Assembly: GCA_009842325.1 (NCBI GenBank)
Contig: VYFQ01000029.1
Span: forward strand, 1-53,773
From: Acidimicrobiaceae bacterium
GTDB lineage: Bacteria; Actinomycetota; Acidimicrobiia; Acidimicrobiales; Aldehydirespiratoraceae
DNA: 53,773 nt
Reading direction: 5' to 3'
Shown: positions 24,645-33,542 of the stretch, piece after piece
How the letters are laid out: every line of letters starts with the position of its first letter
Position numbering within the stretch: position 1 is the stretch's first letter
The notes under the pieces: generated by a model
Database searches by the model: none
What the model was told of the DNA's origin: nothing
Seen by the model: the letters and a program-made list of their open reading frames with translations, nothing else
Program-made: the position numbers and the translations under genes

Positions 24645-25646
24645 GTGACAGCGGAGAGCGGCGTTCTTGGAGGGCTGCTTGATGACCTTCCCGGTCCGGA
24701 CGGGTCCGCACGTGACGCGGTAGCGGCCCGGGCGGCCACCGTGCTGCGCCCGGTCGGCGCCTTCGCCCGTCTCGACGCGGTGGCTGCCTGGCTGGCCGGC
24801 TGGCAGGGCACTGACACACCGCGGGTGGACCGGCCCCATGTGGTGGTGTTTGCCGCCGACCACGGCGTGGCCGTCGACGGCGTGAGCGCCTACCCGGCGG
24901 AGGTCACTGCGGCCATGGTCGGCGCCATCGAGAGCGGTGTAGCCACGATCTCCGTGCTCGCCCGCGAGGTCGGCGCGACCCTCGAACTGGTCGATGTGGG
25001 GGTGGGACGGCCCACCGGCAACATCCGGGTGGCCGACGCAATGAGCACCGACGAGTTTGACGAGGCCGCGGCCGCGGGCGCGAGCGCGGTGGAGTCGGTG
25101 GACGCCGACCTGCTGGTGGTGGGCGAGATCGGGATCGGCAACACCACCGCGGCCGCGGCGGTGGCGGCCTCGGTGCTGGGTGGACAGGCCGCCGACTGGG
25201 TCGGGCCGGGCACCGGCGTGGTCGGAGCGGCGCTGGCCCACAAGTGTGACGTGGTCCAGGCTGCGCTTGACCGGGTGGCGACGGTCTCGCCGCTGGCGGC
25301 GTTGAGGCGCCTTGGGGGCCGGGAGCTGGCGGCCATGGCCGGTGCCGTCGCCGCGGCCCGTCGCCGCCGGCTGCCGGTGGTGCTCGACGGGTTCATCGCA
25401 ACCGCCGCGGTCGCTCCGCTGGCGGTGGTCCGACCCGGCAGCCTCGACCACTGCATCGCCGGTCACTGCTCGGCCGAGCCCGGCCATCAGCGGGCGCTGG
25501 AGACGCTGGGGCTCGATCCTCTGATGCGGCTCGATCTGAGGCTGGGGGAGGGATCCGGGGCGCTGGTGGCCGTGCCCATCATCCGGATGGCCGCAGCCGC
25601 GGTGACCGACGTGGCCACCTTCGAGGAGTGGGGCCTCCAGCAATGA
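24645..25646 (+). CDS. cobT: Nicotinate-nucleotide:dimethylbenzimidazole phosphoribosyltransferase CobT
   Basis: A 333-residue enzyme that makes alpha-ribazole phosphate, the lower ligand of cobalamin. Marks are VVVFAADHGVAVDGVSAYP (about 66-84), VGEIGIGNTTAAAAV (about 157-171), and LRLGEGSGALVAVP near the C-terminus, which carries the catalytic Glu. The length is typical. The stop overlaps the cobS ATG, so the last two steps of the nucleotide loop are coupled. Confidence 0.95.
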   Translation: MTAESGVLGGLLDDLPGPDGSARDAVAARAATVLRPVGAFARLDAVAAWLAGWQGTDTPRVDRPHVVVFAADHGVAVDGVSAYPAEVTAAMVGAIESGVATISVLAREVGATLELVDVGVGRPTGNIRVADAMSTDEFDEAAAAGASAVESVDADLLVVGEIGIGNTTAAAAVAASVLGGQAADWVGPGTGVVGAALAHKCDVVQAALDRVATVSPLAALRRLGGRELAAMAGAVAAARRRRLPVVLDGFIATAAVAPLAVVRPGSLDHCIAGHCSAEPGHQRALETLGLDPLMRLDLRLGEGSGALVAVPIIRMAAAAVTDVATFEEWGLQQ

Positions 25647-26389
25647 GCCTGCGGGGGGCGTGGGCGTTCCTGACACGGCTGCCGGGTGGTGCCCATCCTG
25701 AGACCGACCGGGACTTGGGCCGCAGCGTCCCATGGTTCCCGGTCGTGGGTGCGGTGGTCGGAGCCCTGTCAGGCGCCGTCTACTGGGCCCTTCACGGTCC
25801 GCTGGGCGCTTCGCTCGCGGCTGTGCTGGCCGTGGCGGCCGGCGCGGTCGCCACCGGCTGCTTCCACGAGGACGGCCTGGCCGACACCGCCGACGCCCTG
25901 GGCGGAACGACCCGACAGCGGCGCCTGGCGATCATGAAGGACCCCCGTGTAGGTGCCTTCGGGGTGCTGGCGCTGGTGCTGTCGACGCTGGTGCGGGTGT
26001 TCGCGGTGTCTTCGCTGGCAGCCACCGACGGGCTGATCGCGCTGGTGGTGGCCCACCTGCTGGGTCGCACGATGGCGGTGGCGGTGATGGGCGCGGCCCC
26101 CGCAGCCGCCGGCACCGGCCTGGGCCACAGCTACACGGCCCACCGGCCACGGGCCTGGACCGTTGCCGCAATCGTCATCACCTCGGCGGCTGCTGCCAGC
26201 CTCGGGCCGCCGGGCGCGGTGTCGCTCGCAACGGCCGCGTCGGGAGCAGTGCTGGTGGGCCTAATCGCGTGGCGGGCGTTCGGAGGCGTCACCGGTGACG
26301 TCCTCGGAGCAACCGAACAGGTCGCTGAGATGGCCGTCCTGGTGTCAGCCGCCGCCCTGGTGCGCACTCACGGCTGGTCCTGGACCTGA
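25643..26389 (+). CDS. cobS: Cobalamin (5'-phosphate) synthase CobS
   Basis: A 248-residue polytopic membrane enzyme that joins adenosyl-GDP-cobinamide to alpha-ribazole (phosphate), completing cobalamin. The Asp/His-rich active-site segment FHEDGLADTADALGG (about 79-93) and IMKDPRVGAFGV (about 102-113) are diagnostic, with several hydrophobic segments around them. The ATG at 25643 overlaps the cobT stop (ATGA). It is the last recognised gene of the cobalamin operon. Confidence 0.95.
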   Translation: MSLRGAWAFLTRLPGGAHPETDRDLGRSVPWFPVVGAVVGALSGAVYWALHGPLGASLAAVLAVAAGAVATGCFHEDGLADTADALGGTTRQRRLAIMKDPRVGAFGVLALVLSTLVRVFAVSSLAATDGLIALVVAHLLGRTMAVAVMGAAPAAAGTGLGHSYTAHRPRAWTVAAIVITSAAAASLGPPGAVSLATAASGAVLVGLIAWRAFGGVTGDVLGATEQVAEMAVLVSAAALVRTHGWSWT

Positions 26390-26456
26390 ACCAACCTCGA
26401 GTGCTCCGGATCAGCGCCCGGAGCGAAGGATCAACTGACTCTTACCCTGCGACCGT

Positions 26457-26462
26457 TAGCCT
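26457..26462 (+). promoter_or_regulatory. -10 box (TAGCCT) for the AIM24 gene
   Basis: TAGCCT lies 35 bases before the ATG at 26498, leaving room for a leader that carries AGGAGG. It contrasts with the leaderless units elsewhere. Confidence 0.35.
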
Positions 26463-26497
26463 CGGCGCGGCGGGCTCGAAACATGCAGGAGGCAGCC

Positions 26498-27283
26498 ATG
26501 CGGAGCCATGAAATCGACTACCAGATCTACGGAGACGACCTCCAGTTCGTTGAGGTCGAGTTGGACCCCGGCGAGATCGTCGTCGCCGAGGCCGGCGCGA
26601 TGATGTACATGGAACAGGGCATCACTTTCGAGGCCAAGATGGGCGACGGCTCCGATCCCGATCAGGGCGGCTGGGGCAAGCTCAAGTCGGCGGCCAAGCG
26701 AGGTATCACCGGCGAGGGGTTGTTTATGACCCACTTCATGAACAGCGCGCCCCAGGGCAAGCAGCGGGTGGCTATGGCCGCGCCCTACCCCGGCAAGATC
26801 CTGCCCATCAACCTGGCCGCCGCGGGCGGGCAACTCATAGCCCAGAAAGACGCGTTCCTGTGCGCCGCCTCGGGCACCAAGCTCGACATCGTCTTCAACC
26901 GCAAGTTCGGCACCGGCCTGTTCGGGGGGGAGGGCTTCATCCTCCAGTCAATCTCCGGTGACGGCCTGGCCTTCATGCACGCCGGTGGCACCATCATCGA
27001 GAAACAGCTCCAGGGCGAGACCCTGCGGGTCGACACGGGCTGCATCGTCGCCTTCCAGCCGTCGATCCAGTACTCGATCGAGCGGGCCGGCAACCTCAAG
27101 TCGATGGTGTTCGGTGGCGAGGGCCTGTTCCTGGCCACCCTCACCGGCGTGGGCCGCGTGTGGCTCCAGTCGATGCCGTTCAACCGGCTCGCCGACCGGG
27201 TGGTGGCCAACCTGAGGCCCGGCGGCTCCCAGGGGGAGGGCTCGGTCATCGGAGGCCTTCAGAGCGTGTTCGAGCGCCGCTAG
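26498..27283 (+). CDS. AIM24 / TIGR00266 family protein
   Basis: A 261-residue beta-rich protein of the AIM24 (TIGR00266) family, found in many bacteria and in mitochondria but without an agreed function. Typical stretches are [19 protein letters not shown] (about 23-41), a central [12 protein letters not shown], and [22 protein letters not shown]. The ATG at 26498 is chosen because AGGAGG lies directly upstream; the ATG at 26483 lies before that site. It is a single gene, tail-to-tail with hpaH. Confidence 0.9.
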   Translation: MRSHEIDYQIYGDDLQFVEVELDPGEIVVAEAGAMMYMEQGITFEAKMGDGSDPDQGGWGKLKSAAKRGITGEGLFMTHFMNSAPQGKQRVAMAAPYPGKILPINLAAAGGQLIAQKDAFLCAASGTKLDIVFNRKFGTGLFGGEGFILQSISGDGLAFMHAGGTIIEKQLQGETLRVDTGCIVAFQPSIQYSIERAGNLKSMVFGGEGLFLATLTGVGRVWLQSMPFNRLADRVVANLRPGGSQGEGSVIGGLQSVFERR

Positions 27284-27301
27284 AGGCAGGAGGCGCTTGC
27301 T

Positions 27302-27320
27302 GCGCCGCAACCGGCGGCGC
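27302..27320. terminator. Candidate hairpin between convergent genes
   Basis: GCGCCGC pairs with GCGGCGC around five bases, between the stops of the AIM24 gene and hpaH. No T-run. Confidence 0.4.
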
Positions 27321-27326
27321 GTTCGA

Positions 27327-28130
27327 TCAGACGATCGGGACGCTGAACGAGCCCAGCGGGCCGAAGTCGAAGCGGAAGTCGTCCCCCGGCGCAACCGCCA
27401 TCGGGCGGGTGAACGAGCCCGACAGGATCACGTCGCCCGCCCTTAAGGACATGCCCTGCTCGGCGTAGCGCCGGGCCAGCCACACGATGCCGTTGGCGGG
27501 GTGGTCGAGCACGCCCGCAGCCAGTCCGGTCTCCTCGACGACGTCGTTGCGGTACGCGAGGGCGCCTGCCCAGCGCAGGTCTGCGTCGCGGGGCCCCACG
27601 GGATGACCACCGGTCACGATCCCTGCGTTGGCCGCGTTGTCGGCGATGGTGTCGATCACCCCGCGCGTGCGGCCGGTGGCGGGGTCGGTGCGGGGGGTAC
27701 GGGAGGCGATCAGCTCCACCGCGGCGGTCACGTGGCCGGTGGCGTCCAGCACATCGTCGATCGCGAGGTCGGCGCCCGCCAGGTCATCGTCCAGCACGAA
27801 CGCCAGCTCCACCTCCAAGCGAAGATCGCAGAAGTCGGCGGCTGCGATGGGCTCGCCGGGGGAGAACACCATGGCGTCGGTGAGGAAGCCGGAGTCTGGG
27901 GTGTCGATGTTCATGGCCTGCTGCATGGCCCGGCTGGTGAGGCCGATCTTGTGGCCGATCACCTGCTCGCCCCGGGCCAGGCGCATCTCCAGCCAGAAGG
28001 CCTGCACCCGGTAGGCCTCGTCGATGGTCATTTGCGGGTAGACGCCTGTTGTCTGGCGGACCTGCCGGCGCTCGCGCTCGGCGGTGTCGAGCAGTCCGGC
28101 CTCGGCCCTTAGTTCCCCGTCGGTCAGCAC
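27327..28130 (-). CDS. hpaH: 2-oxo-hept-4-ene-1,7-dioate hydratase (HpaH-like)
   Basis: A 267-residue enzyme of the 2-keto-4-pentenoate hydratase/FAH superfamily, the exact length of HpaH. It adds water across a double bond of a meta-cleavage product. Marks are [19 protein letters not shown] (about 75-93), [12 protein letters not shown], and [10 protein letters not shown] near the end. HpaH is favoured over phenol/catechol-pathway hydratases because HpaE-, HpaF- and HpaG-like genes are adjacent. The GTG at 28130 follows the quinone reductase stop by 28 bases; a longer frame would overlap that gene. Confidence 0.8.
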   Translation of the reverse strand: MLTDGELRAEAGLLDTAERERRQVRQTTGVYPQMTIDEAYRVQAFWLEMRLARGEQVIGHKIGLTSRAMQQAMNIDTPDSGFLTDAMVFSPGEPIAAADFCDLRLEVELAFVLDDDLAGADLAIDDVLDATGHVTAAVELIASRTPRTDPATGRTRGVIDTIADNAANAGIVTGGHPVGPRDADLRWAGALAYRNDVVEETGLAAGVLDHPANGIVWLARRYAEQGMSLRAGDVILSGSFTRPMAVAPGDDFRFDFGPLGSFSVPIV

Positions 28131-28158
28131 AGCTGCCCGTCTCCCGAAGGGCGTTGAC

Positions 28159-29148
28159 TCACGGGATGAGCAGGATCTTTCCCGCGATGCCGCGGCCTTG
28201 CAAAAGCCGGTGGGCATCGGCCGCCTCGGCCAGCGGCAGGCGGGCTCCGATGCGTACCTCGAGCCGGCCCGCGGCTATCCAGCCGAACACTTCCTCGGTG
28301 CGGGCATCGAGTTCTTCGCGGGTGGAGATGAAGTCCCACAACTTGGGACGGGTCAGCCACAGGGACTTGCCCGACAGATGCAGCGGAGCCTTGGGCTCGA
28401 CCGCTCCGGAGGCGTTTCCGAAGGTCACCATCGACCCCCGCAGGCGCAACAGCTCGATGCTGGCGTCGTAGACGGCGGCGCCCACCCCGTCGTACACCAC
28501 GTCGATGGCCTCGGGACCGACCGCGGCCTCGACCCCTTCCACCAGGTCTGTGGTCGAGTAGTTGATCACGTGGTCGGCCCCCGCGGACCGCGCCACCTCC
28601 ACCTTGGCGTCCGAGCCCACTGTGGCCACCACCTCGGCACCCCGCAGCTTGGCCATCTGCACGACCAGCCGTCCGGTGCCGCCCGCGCCGGCGTGGACCA
28701 GGCACCGGTCGCCGGGCCCGATCCGGGGACAGTCGGTAACCAGGTAGTGGGCGGTGAGGGCCTGCACTCCGATGGAGGCGGCCGTTTCGAGATCGATGCC
28801 GTCAGGCACCTTGTACGCCACGGAGGCCTTGACCGCGGCCCGCTCGGCGTAGGAGCCGGTTGAGCCGGCCCAGGCCACCCGGTCGCCGGGGGCGAAGCCG
28901 TCCACTCCCGTGCCGACCTCCAGCACGGTTCCCGACCCCTCCTGGCCCAGCACGAGCGGCAAAGGCAGTTCGTACAGGCCGGAGCGGTGATAGGTGTCGA
29001 TGAAGTTCACGCCGGCCGCGGCCACCGCCACCGTCACCTCGCCCTCACCGGCCACCGGGTCGGGCCGCTGGACGACGTGCATGACCTCCGGCCCGCCGGT
29101 CTCGGCAATCTGAACCGCGGCACTCGTCCCGCCGGTTGCTGTGGTCAT
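28159..29148 (-). CDS. Zinc-free MDR-family NADPH:quinone reductase
   Basis: A 329-residue medium-chain dehydrogenase/reductase of the quinone oxidoreductase group. Marks are AAGVNFIDTYHRSGLY (about 44-59), GQEGSGTV, VHAGAGGTGRLVVQMAKL (cofactor loop) and GADHVINY. Zinc-ligand cysteines of alcohol dehydrogenases are absent. AGGAGG precedes the ATG and a -10 box lies further upstream. Its place between HpaG- and HpaH-like genes suggests a role in the same catabolic route, perhaps reducing a quinone or enoyl intermediate (inferred). Confidence 0.85.
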   Translation of the reverse strand: MTTATGGTSAAVQIAETGGPEVMHVVQRPDPVAGEGEVTVAVAAAGVNFIDTYHRSGLYELPLPLVLGQEGSGTVLEVGTGVDGFAPGDRVAWAGSTGSYAERAAVKASVAYKVPDGIDLETAASIGVQALTAHYLVTDCPRIGPGDRCLVHAGAGGTGRLVVQMAKLRGAEVVATVGSDAKVEVARSAGADHVINYSTTDLVEGVEAAVGPEAIDVVYDGVGAAVYDASIELLRLRGSMVTFGNASGAVEPKAPLHLSGKSLWLTRPKLWDFISTREELDARTEEVFGWIAAGRLEVRIGARLPLAEAADAHRLLQGRGIAGKILLIP

Positions 29149-29179
29149 CTCCGCGCCTCCTGTTGGTCTGTCCGACGTG

Positions 29180-29185
29180 AGGCTA
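29180..29185 (-). promoter_or_regulatory. -10 box (TAGCCT) for the quinone reductase unit
   Basis: On the minus strand TAGCCT lies 31 bases before the ATG at 29148, with a good SD in between. Confidence 0.35.
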
Positions 29186-29207
29186 CGACCGTGGCGCCAT
29201 AGAAGGT

Positions 29208-30068
29208 CTATTCGTCGCGGACCGGGTTGCGGAGCGTTCCGATCTCGGGGACGGTTATCTCGACCACGTCACCGGGCTCCAGCCATCTGGGCGGGTCGAA
29301 GCGGGCTCCGGCGCCGGTGGGGGTGCCGGTGAAGATCACGTCTCCGGCGTCGAGTTCGATGAAGGTGGACAGGTAGTGGATCTGGTACTCGATCCCGAAC
29401 CGCATGTTGCCGGCGAGGTCGTCCTGACGCAGCTCGCCGTTGACCCGGGTGGTGAGGTGCAGTCCGGCGAAGTCCCCGATCTCGTCGAGGGTCACCAGCC
29501 ACGGACCGACCGAGCCGCTGCGGTGCCAATTCTTGCCCTGGGTGACGTTGAAGCGCCCGTGGCGCACCCAGTCGCGGATGGTGCCCTCGTTGCCGAGGCT
29601 CATCCCGGCGATGTGGCTGCGGGCATCCTCGACCGGGATGCGGCGCCCGCCGGTGCCGATCACCACCACGATCTCGCCCTCGTAGTCGAGCTGCTCGGAC
29701 TCGGGGGGTCGCAGCAGGGCCTGCTCGTGGCCGACCAGCGTCTCGGGGAAGCGCACGAACACGCTGGGGTATGCGTCACCGGGATCCTCGGCGTACTCCG
29801 CCCCCCGCCCGCCGTAGTTAACGCCGATGCAGATGATCTTGCCGGGCCGGGGGAGCAGGCGCTCGAAGTCGATGTCGTCGAGAGCGTGGTCGGCGGTGGT
29901 GCCGGATGCGGCCCAGTCGGCCGCCTCGGCGAGCCGACCTTGAGCGATCAGATCGCCGAGGTCGGCAACTCCCTCGATGCGCGATGCGAGATCGACGACG
30001 CCAGTGCTGTCTGGGGTGAGCACCCCGAACGACGGAGCTCCATGAACGCTGTAGCTGAGAAGGCGCAT
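29208..30068 (-). CDS. hpaG: Fumarylacetoacetate hydrolase family protein (HpaG-like)
   Basis: A 286-residue FAH-domain enzyme. The N-terminal region ends in the lid stretch LPRPGKIICIGVNYGGRGAEY. The metal-binding acidic residues lie in LDYEGEIVVVIG (E-x-E pattern), and DVIFTGTPTGAG is near the C-terminus. Single FAH-domain enzymes of this kind decarboxylate or isomerise meta-cleavage products; E. coli HpaG has two such domains, so this would do one half. The ATG at 30068 is chosen because TGAGG precedes it; the ATG at 30080 lacks a site. It is divergent from hpaF across a 64-base gap. Confidence 0.75.
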   Translation of the reverse strand: MRLLSYSVHGAPSFGVLTPDSTGVVDLASRIEGVADLGDLIAQGRLAEAADWAASGTTADHALDDIDFERLLPRPGKIICIGVNYGGRGAEYAEDPGDAYPSVFVRFPETLVGHEQALLRPPESEQLDYEGEIVVVIGTGGRRIPVEDARSHIAGMSLGNEGTIRDWVRHGRFNVTQGKNWHRSGSVGPWLVTLDEIGDFAGLHLTTRVNGELRQDDLAGNMRFGIEYQIHYLSTFIELDAGDVIFTGTPTGAGARFDPPRWLEPGDVVEITVPEIGTLRNPVRDE

Positions 30069-30106
30069 GCGCAACCTCATCGGATCGGCAGGGAGGGAGG
30101 GAACCG

Positions 30107-30112
30107 TACAAT
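30107..30112 (+). promoter_or_regulatory. -10 box (TACAAT) for hpaF
   Basis: TACAAT lies 20 bases before the hpaF ATG, in the short gap shared with the divergent hpaG-like gene. No operator palindrome is visible. Confidence 0.4.
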
Positions 30113-30132
30113 CGTGGCGGACGGGACCGCCC

Positions 30133-30528
30133 ATGCCTCACATCATCATCGAACACTCGGCCAACGTGGCCGACCTGACCGACATCGATGCTCTGGTTCT
30201 CGCCGTGCACGAGGCGGCACTCGACGATGGGCTTCCCTCCCTCGACGCTTTGCGCACTCGGGCCGCGCCGCGTGACCACTATCGCATCGCTGACGGGGAC
30301 CCGGCTTACGGCTTTGTGTACGTCACCGCCCGTATCGGGCCTGGCCGGGAACCGGAGGCCGTCCAGCGGTTCCTCAACCGGCTGATCGACACCGTCGACG
30401 AGGTGCTGGAGCCTCTGCAGGCCGACCATCCAGTGGCTATTAGTGCTGAAGTCCAGTTGATCGACCCGGCTATGCGCATTAACCGCAACCACATCCGCAC
30501 CCATCTCGCCCGGGGTGATCGCACCTAG
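30133..30528 (+). CDS. hpaF: 5-carboxymethyl-2-hydroxymuconate isomerase (HpaF-like)
   Basis: A 131-residue protein of the CHMI/HpaF family (tautomerase-like fold). After removal of Met, the chain begins PHIIIEHSANV, with the catalytic N-terminal proline and the EYS/EHS segment expected of CHMI. It interconverts tautomers of 5-carboxymethyl-2-hydroxymuconate in homoprotocatechuate breakdown. The ATG at 30133 is chosen because a mature N-terminal proline requires it; the frame extends upstream to 30067 as a shadow. It leads the rightward half of the cluster. Confidence 0.88.
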   Translation: MPHIIIEHSANVADLTDIDALVLAVHEAALDDGLPSLDALRTRAAPRDHYRIADGDPAYGFVYVTARIGPGREPEAVQRFLNRLIDTVDEVLEPLQADHPVAISAEVQLIDPAMRINRNHIRTHLARGDRT

Positions 30529-30559
30529 CCTCCCTCAGAGGCCGCGACAGGAGACGACC

Positions 30560-32086
30560 ATGGCCACCGCAGCCAGCTTCGAGGAGAACCTTGCCGCCGC
30601 CGGGCGGTATCTGGCGCGTTTCGCGGCCTCCCCGACGCTGCATCTGATCGATGGAGAGCCCGCGGCCAGCACCTCCGGTGAGACGTTCGCCAACGCCTCG
30701 CCCATCGACGGGATGCACCTCGGCGACGTGGCCGCCGGCGGCTCGGCCGACATCGCGGCAGCGGCCACGGCGGCCCGCGTGAGCTTCGAGGAATGGTCGG
30801 GCACGCCGGGTGAGCAGCGCAAGCGCGTGCTGCACGCGGTGGCCGACGCCATCGTGGCCCGGGCCGGCGAGATCGCGGTGGTGGAGTCGGTGGACACGGG
30901 GCAGGCCATCCGCTTCATGTCGTCGGCCGCGCTCCGCGGCGCGGAGAACTTCAGGTTCTTCGCCGACCGGGCCCCGGCCGCATCGGATGGGCTGGCCCTG
31001 CCGTCGGCCCACCACCTCAACTACACCAGCCGGCGACCCATCGGCTCGGTCGGGGTGATCACCCCTTGGAACACGCCGTTCATGCTGTCCACCTGGAAGA
31101 TCGCCCCCGCGCTGGCCGCGGGCTGCACGGTGGTGCACAAGCCGGCGGAGTGGAGCCCGCTCACGGCCTGCCTGCTGGCCGAGATCGCGCAGGACGCCGG
31201 CCTGCCCCCCGGGGTGCTCAACGTCGTGCACGGCATGGGCGAGACCGCCGGGCGGGCCCTCACCGAGCATCCCGACATCGCGGCCATCGCCTTCGTGGGC
31301 GAGTCGGCCACCGGGTCGGCCATCCAGGCCCAGTCGGCGGCCACCCTCAAGCGGCTCCACTTCGAGCTGGGCGGCAAGAACCCGGTGATCGTGTTCGACG
31401 ACGCCGATCTCGACCGCGCCCTCGACGCCGCGGTGTTCATGATCTACAGCCTCAACGGCGAACGCTGCACCAGCTCCAGCCGCCTGCTGGTCCAGCGCAG
31501 CATCTACGACGACTTCACCGACCGGCTGGCGGCCAAGCTGCGCAACATCTGTGTCGGCCACCCGCTCGACCCCGACACCGTGATCGGCCCGCTGATTCAC
31601 CCCCGCCACTGCGACAAGGTGCGCAGCTACATCGAGTTGGCCTCGGCCGAGGGCGCCACCGTGGTGGAGGGCACCGGATGGGCCGAGGCCCCGCCCGAGG
31701 GCAACTTTGTGGCGCCGGTTCTGTTCACCGGGGCCACCAACGACATGCGCATCGCCCGCGAGGAGATCTTCGGCCCCGCCCTCACCGCCATCGCCTTCGA
31801 TGACGAGGCCGACGCGGTCGCCATCGCCAACGACACCGACTACGGGCTGGCCGCCTACGTGTGGACCGGCGACGTGGGCCGGGCCCACCGGGTGGCCGAC
31901 GCCGTCGACGTGGGCATGGTGTGGGTCAACTCCCAGAACGTGCGCCACCTGCCCACACCGTTCGGGGGCACCAAGCGCAGCGGCATCGGCCGCGACGGCG
32001 GCGACTGGAGCTTCGACTTCTACATGGAGACCAAGAACGTGGCCGTCGCCTACGGCGGCCACGCCATTCCCAAGCTCGGAGGCTGA
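30560..32086 (+). CDS. hpaE: 5-carboxymethyl-2-hydroxymuconate semialdehyde dehydrogenase (HpaE-like)
   Basis: A 508-residue NAD-dependent aldehyde dehydrogenase. Catalytic residues are visible: ITPWNTPF with Asn171, Lys194 in HKPAEWSP, Glu269 in FELGGKNP, and Cys303 in NGERCTSSSRL. The GERC-TSSSRLLVQ pattern and length fit HpaE. It oxidises the semialdehyde formed by ring cleavage of homoprotocatechuate. Start is the ATG at 30560 behind AGGAG, 32 bases after hpaF. Assignment of the exact substrate rests on the neighbours. Confidence 0.85.
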   Translation: MATAASFEENLAAAGRYLARFAASPTLHLIDGEPAASTSGETFANASPIDGMHLGDVAAGGSADIAAAATAARVSFEEWSGTPGEQRKRVLHAVADAIVARAGEIAVVESVDTGQAIRFMSSAALRGAENFRFFADRAPAASDGLALPSAHHLNYTSRRPIGSVGVITPWNTPFMLSTWKIAPALAAGCTVVHKPAEWSPLTACLLAEIAQDAGLPPGVLNVVHGMGETAGRALTEHPDIAAIAFVGESATGSAIQAQSAATLKRLHFELGGKNPVIVFDDADLDRALDAAVFMIYSLNGERCTSSSRLLVQRSIYDDFTDRLAAKLRNICVGHPLDPDTVIGPLIHPRHCDKVRSYIELASAEGATVVEGTGWAEAPPEGNFVAPVLFTGATNDMRIAREEIFGPALTAIAFDDEADAVAIANDTDYGLAAYVWTGDVGRAHRVADAVDVGMVWVNSQNVRHLPTPFGGTKRSGIGRDGGDWSFDFYMETKNVAVAYGGHAIPKLGG

Positions 32087-32090
32087 CACG

Positions 32091-33515
32091 ATGCAGACAC
32101 AGATGCTCATTGGCGGAACCTGGCAGGACAGTTCCGCCGATCGGATCGAGGTGCTCGACCCGGCTACCGGGGACGGCGTCGCCGAGGTGGCCGCCGGCGG
32201 CCCGGCCGAGGCCACTGCGGCCTGCGACGCGGCCGCCGCCGCTCAGCCCGCCTGGGCCGCGGCCGCGCCCCGGGTCCGCTCGGAGATACTGCGCGACTGC
32301 CACCGGATCCTCATGGAGCACTCCGACGAGCTGGCCGACCTGATCACCCTCGAGCACGGCAAGCCCCGGGCCGACGCGGTGGGCGAGGTGGCCTACGCGG
32401 CCGAGTTCTTCCGCTGGAACGCCGAGGAGACCGTGCGCATCCACGGCACGATCAGCACCGCCCCGGGCGGCGACAAGCGCATCATCACCCGCCACCCGCC
32501 GGTTGGGGTGGTGGTGATGATCACCCCGTGGAACTTCCCGGCGGCCATGATCACCCGCAAGCTGGCCCCCGCGCTGGGCGCGGGAAACACGGTGGTCATC
32601 AAGCCGCCCCGGGAGGCGCCCCTCACCGCGCTCCGGGTCGGCGAGCTGCTGGCGGAGGCCGGGGTGCCGCCCGGCGTGGTCAACCTGGTGCCCACTGCCG
32701 CGTCCGGTCCCTGGTTCGACGCCGCGGTGGACCATCGAGCCGTGCGCATGGTGTCGTTCACCGGTTCCACCGAGGTGGGGCGGGTTCTGCTGAGGCGCTG
32801 CGCCGACCGGATCCTAAAGACGGTGATGGAGCTGGGCGGCAACGCACCCTTCGTGGTGTTCGCCGACGCCGACCTCGAGGCGGCCGTCGATGGCGCCATG
32901 GTGGCCAAGATGCGCCACTCGGCCGAGACCTGCACCGCGGCCAACCGGTTCTTCGTGGAGGAGCCGGCCCACGACGAGTTCGTGGAGCGGCTGGCCGCGG
33001 CCATGGGGTCGATGAAGGTGGGCAGCGGGTTCGATCCCGACGTGACCTGCGGCCCGATGATCAACCCCGGTGCGGTGGCCAACATCGACCGGCTTGTGCA
33101 GGGCGCCATCAACGGCGGGGCCAGCGCGGTCACCGGCGGTTCCGCCCTCGACGGGCCCGGCTTCTTCTACGAGCCCACCGTGCTCGGAGGGGTGGACCCG
33201 GCGGCGCCCATCACCCGGGAGGAGATCTTCGGACCGGTCGCCCCGGTGACCAGCTTCACCGACACCGACGCCATGATCGCGGCGGCCAACGACACCGAGA
33301 TGGGTCTGATCGGCTACGTGTACACGGAGGACCTGGCCAGGGGCCTGCACGTGAGTGAGCGGATCGAGGCCGGCATGGTCGGCCTCAACCGGGGCGCGGT
33401 TTCGGATCCGGCCGCTCCCTTCGGCGGCATGAAGCAGTCCGGGCTGGGCCGCGAGGGCGCCAGCGAGGGCATCTACGAGTTCTGCGAGACCCAGTACATA
33501 GCCGCCGACTGGTAG
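32091..33515 (+). CDS. gabD: Succinate-semialdehyde dehydrogenase (GabD-like)
   Basis: A 474-residue aldehyde dehydrogenase. Catalytic residues are Asn148 in ITPWNFP, Lys171 in IKPPREAPL, Glu247 in MELGGNAP and Cys281 in AETCTAANRF. The VGLNRGAVSDPAAPFGGMKQSGLGREG ending region (about 430-456) is typical of the succinate-semialdehyde group. Succinate semialdehyde is an end product of the homoprotocatechuate route, so this would feed carbon into the TCA cycle. The ATG is four bases after the hpaE stop, with GGAGG before it. Confidence 0.87.
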   Translation: MQTQMLIGGTWQDSSADRIEVLDPATGDGVAEVAAGGPAEATAACDAAAAAQPAWAAAAPRVRSEILRDCHRILMEHSDELADLITLEHGKPRADAVGEVAYAAEFFRWNAEETVRIHGTISTAPGGDKRIITRHPPVGVVVMITPWNFPAAMITRKLAPALGAGNTVVIKPPREAPLTALRVGELLAEAGVPPGVVNLVPTAASGPWFDAAVDHRAVRMVSFTGSTEVGRVLLRRCADRILKTVMELGGNAPFVVFADADLEAAVDGAMVAKMRHSAETCTAANRFFVEEPAHDEFVERLAAAMGSMKVGSGFDPDVTCGPMINPGAVANIDRLVQGAINGGASAVTGGSALDGPGFFYEPTVLGGVDPAAPITREEIFGPVAPVTSFTDTDAMIAAANDTEMGLIGYVYTEDLARGLHVSERIEAGMVGLNRGAVSDPAAPFGGMKQSGLGREGASEGIYEFCETQYIAADW

Positions 33516-33536
33516 CTCGGCCGCCAGCGGCCCGAG
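33516..33536. terminator. Candidate hairpin between convergent gabD and aminotransferase
   Basis: CTCGG/CCGAG and CCG/CGG pair with a one-base bulge around a short loop, immediately after the gabD stop. No T-run. Confidence 0.35.
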
Positions 33537-33542
33537 CGCCTC

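Noticed and set aside
24094..24819. Minus-strand frame with a repeated NWQRR-P-RD motif
   Set aside because: The repeats are only the translation of the two hairpin elements between cobU and cobT; the rest is antisense to cobU and cobT.
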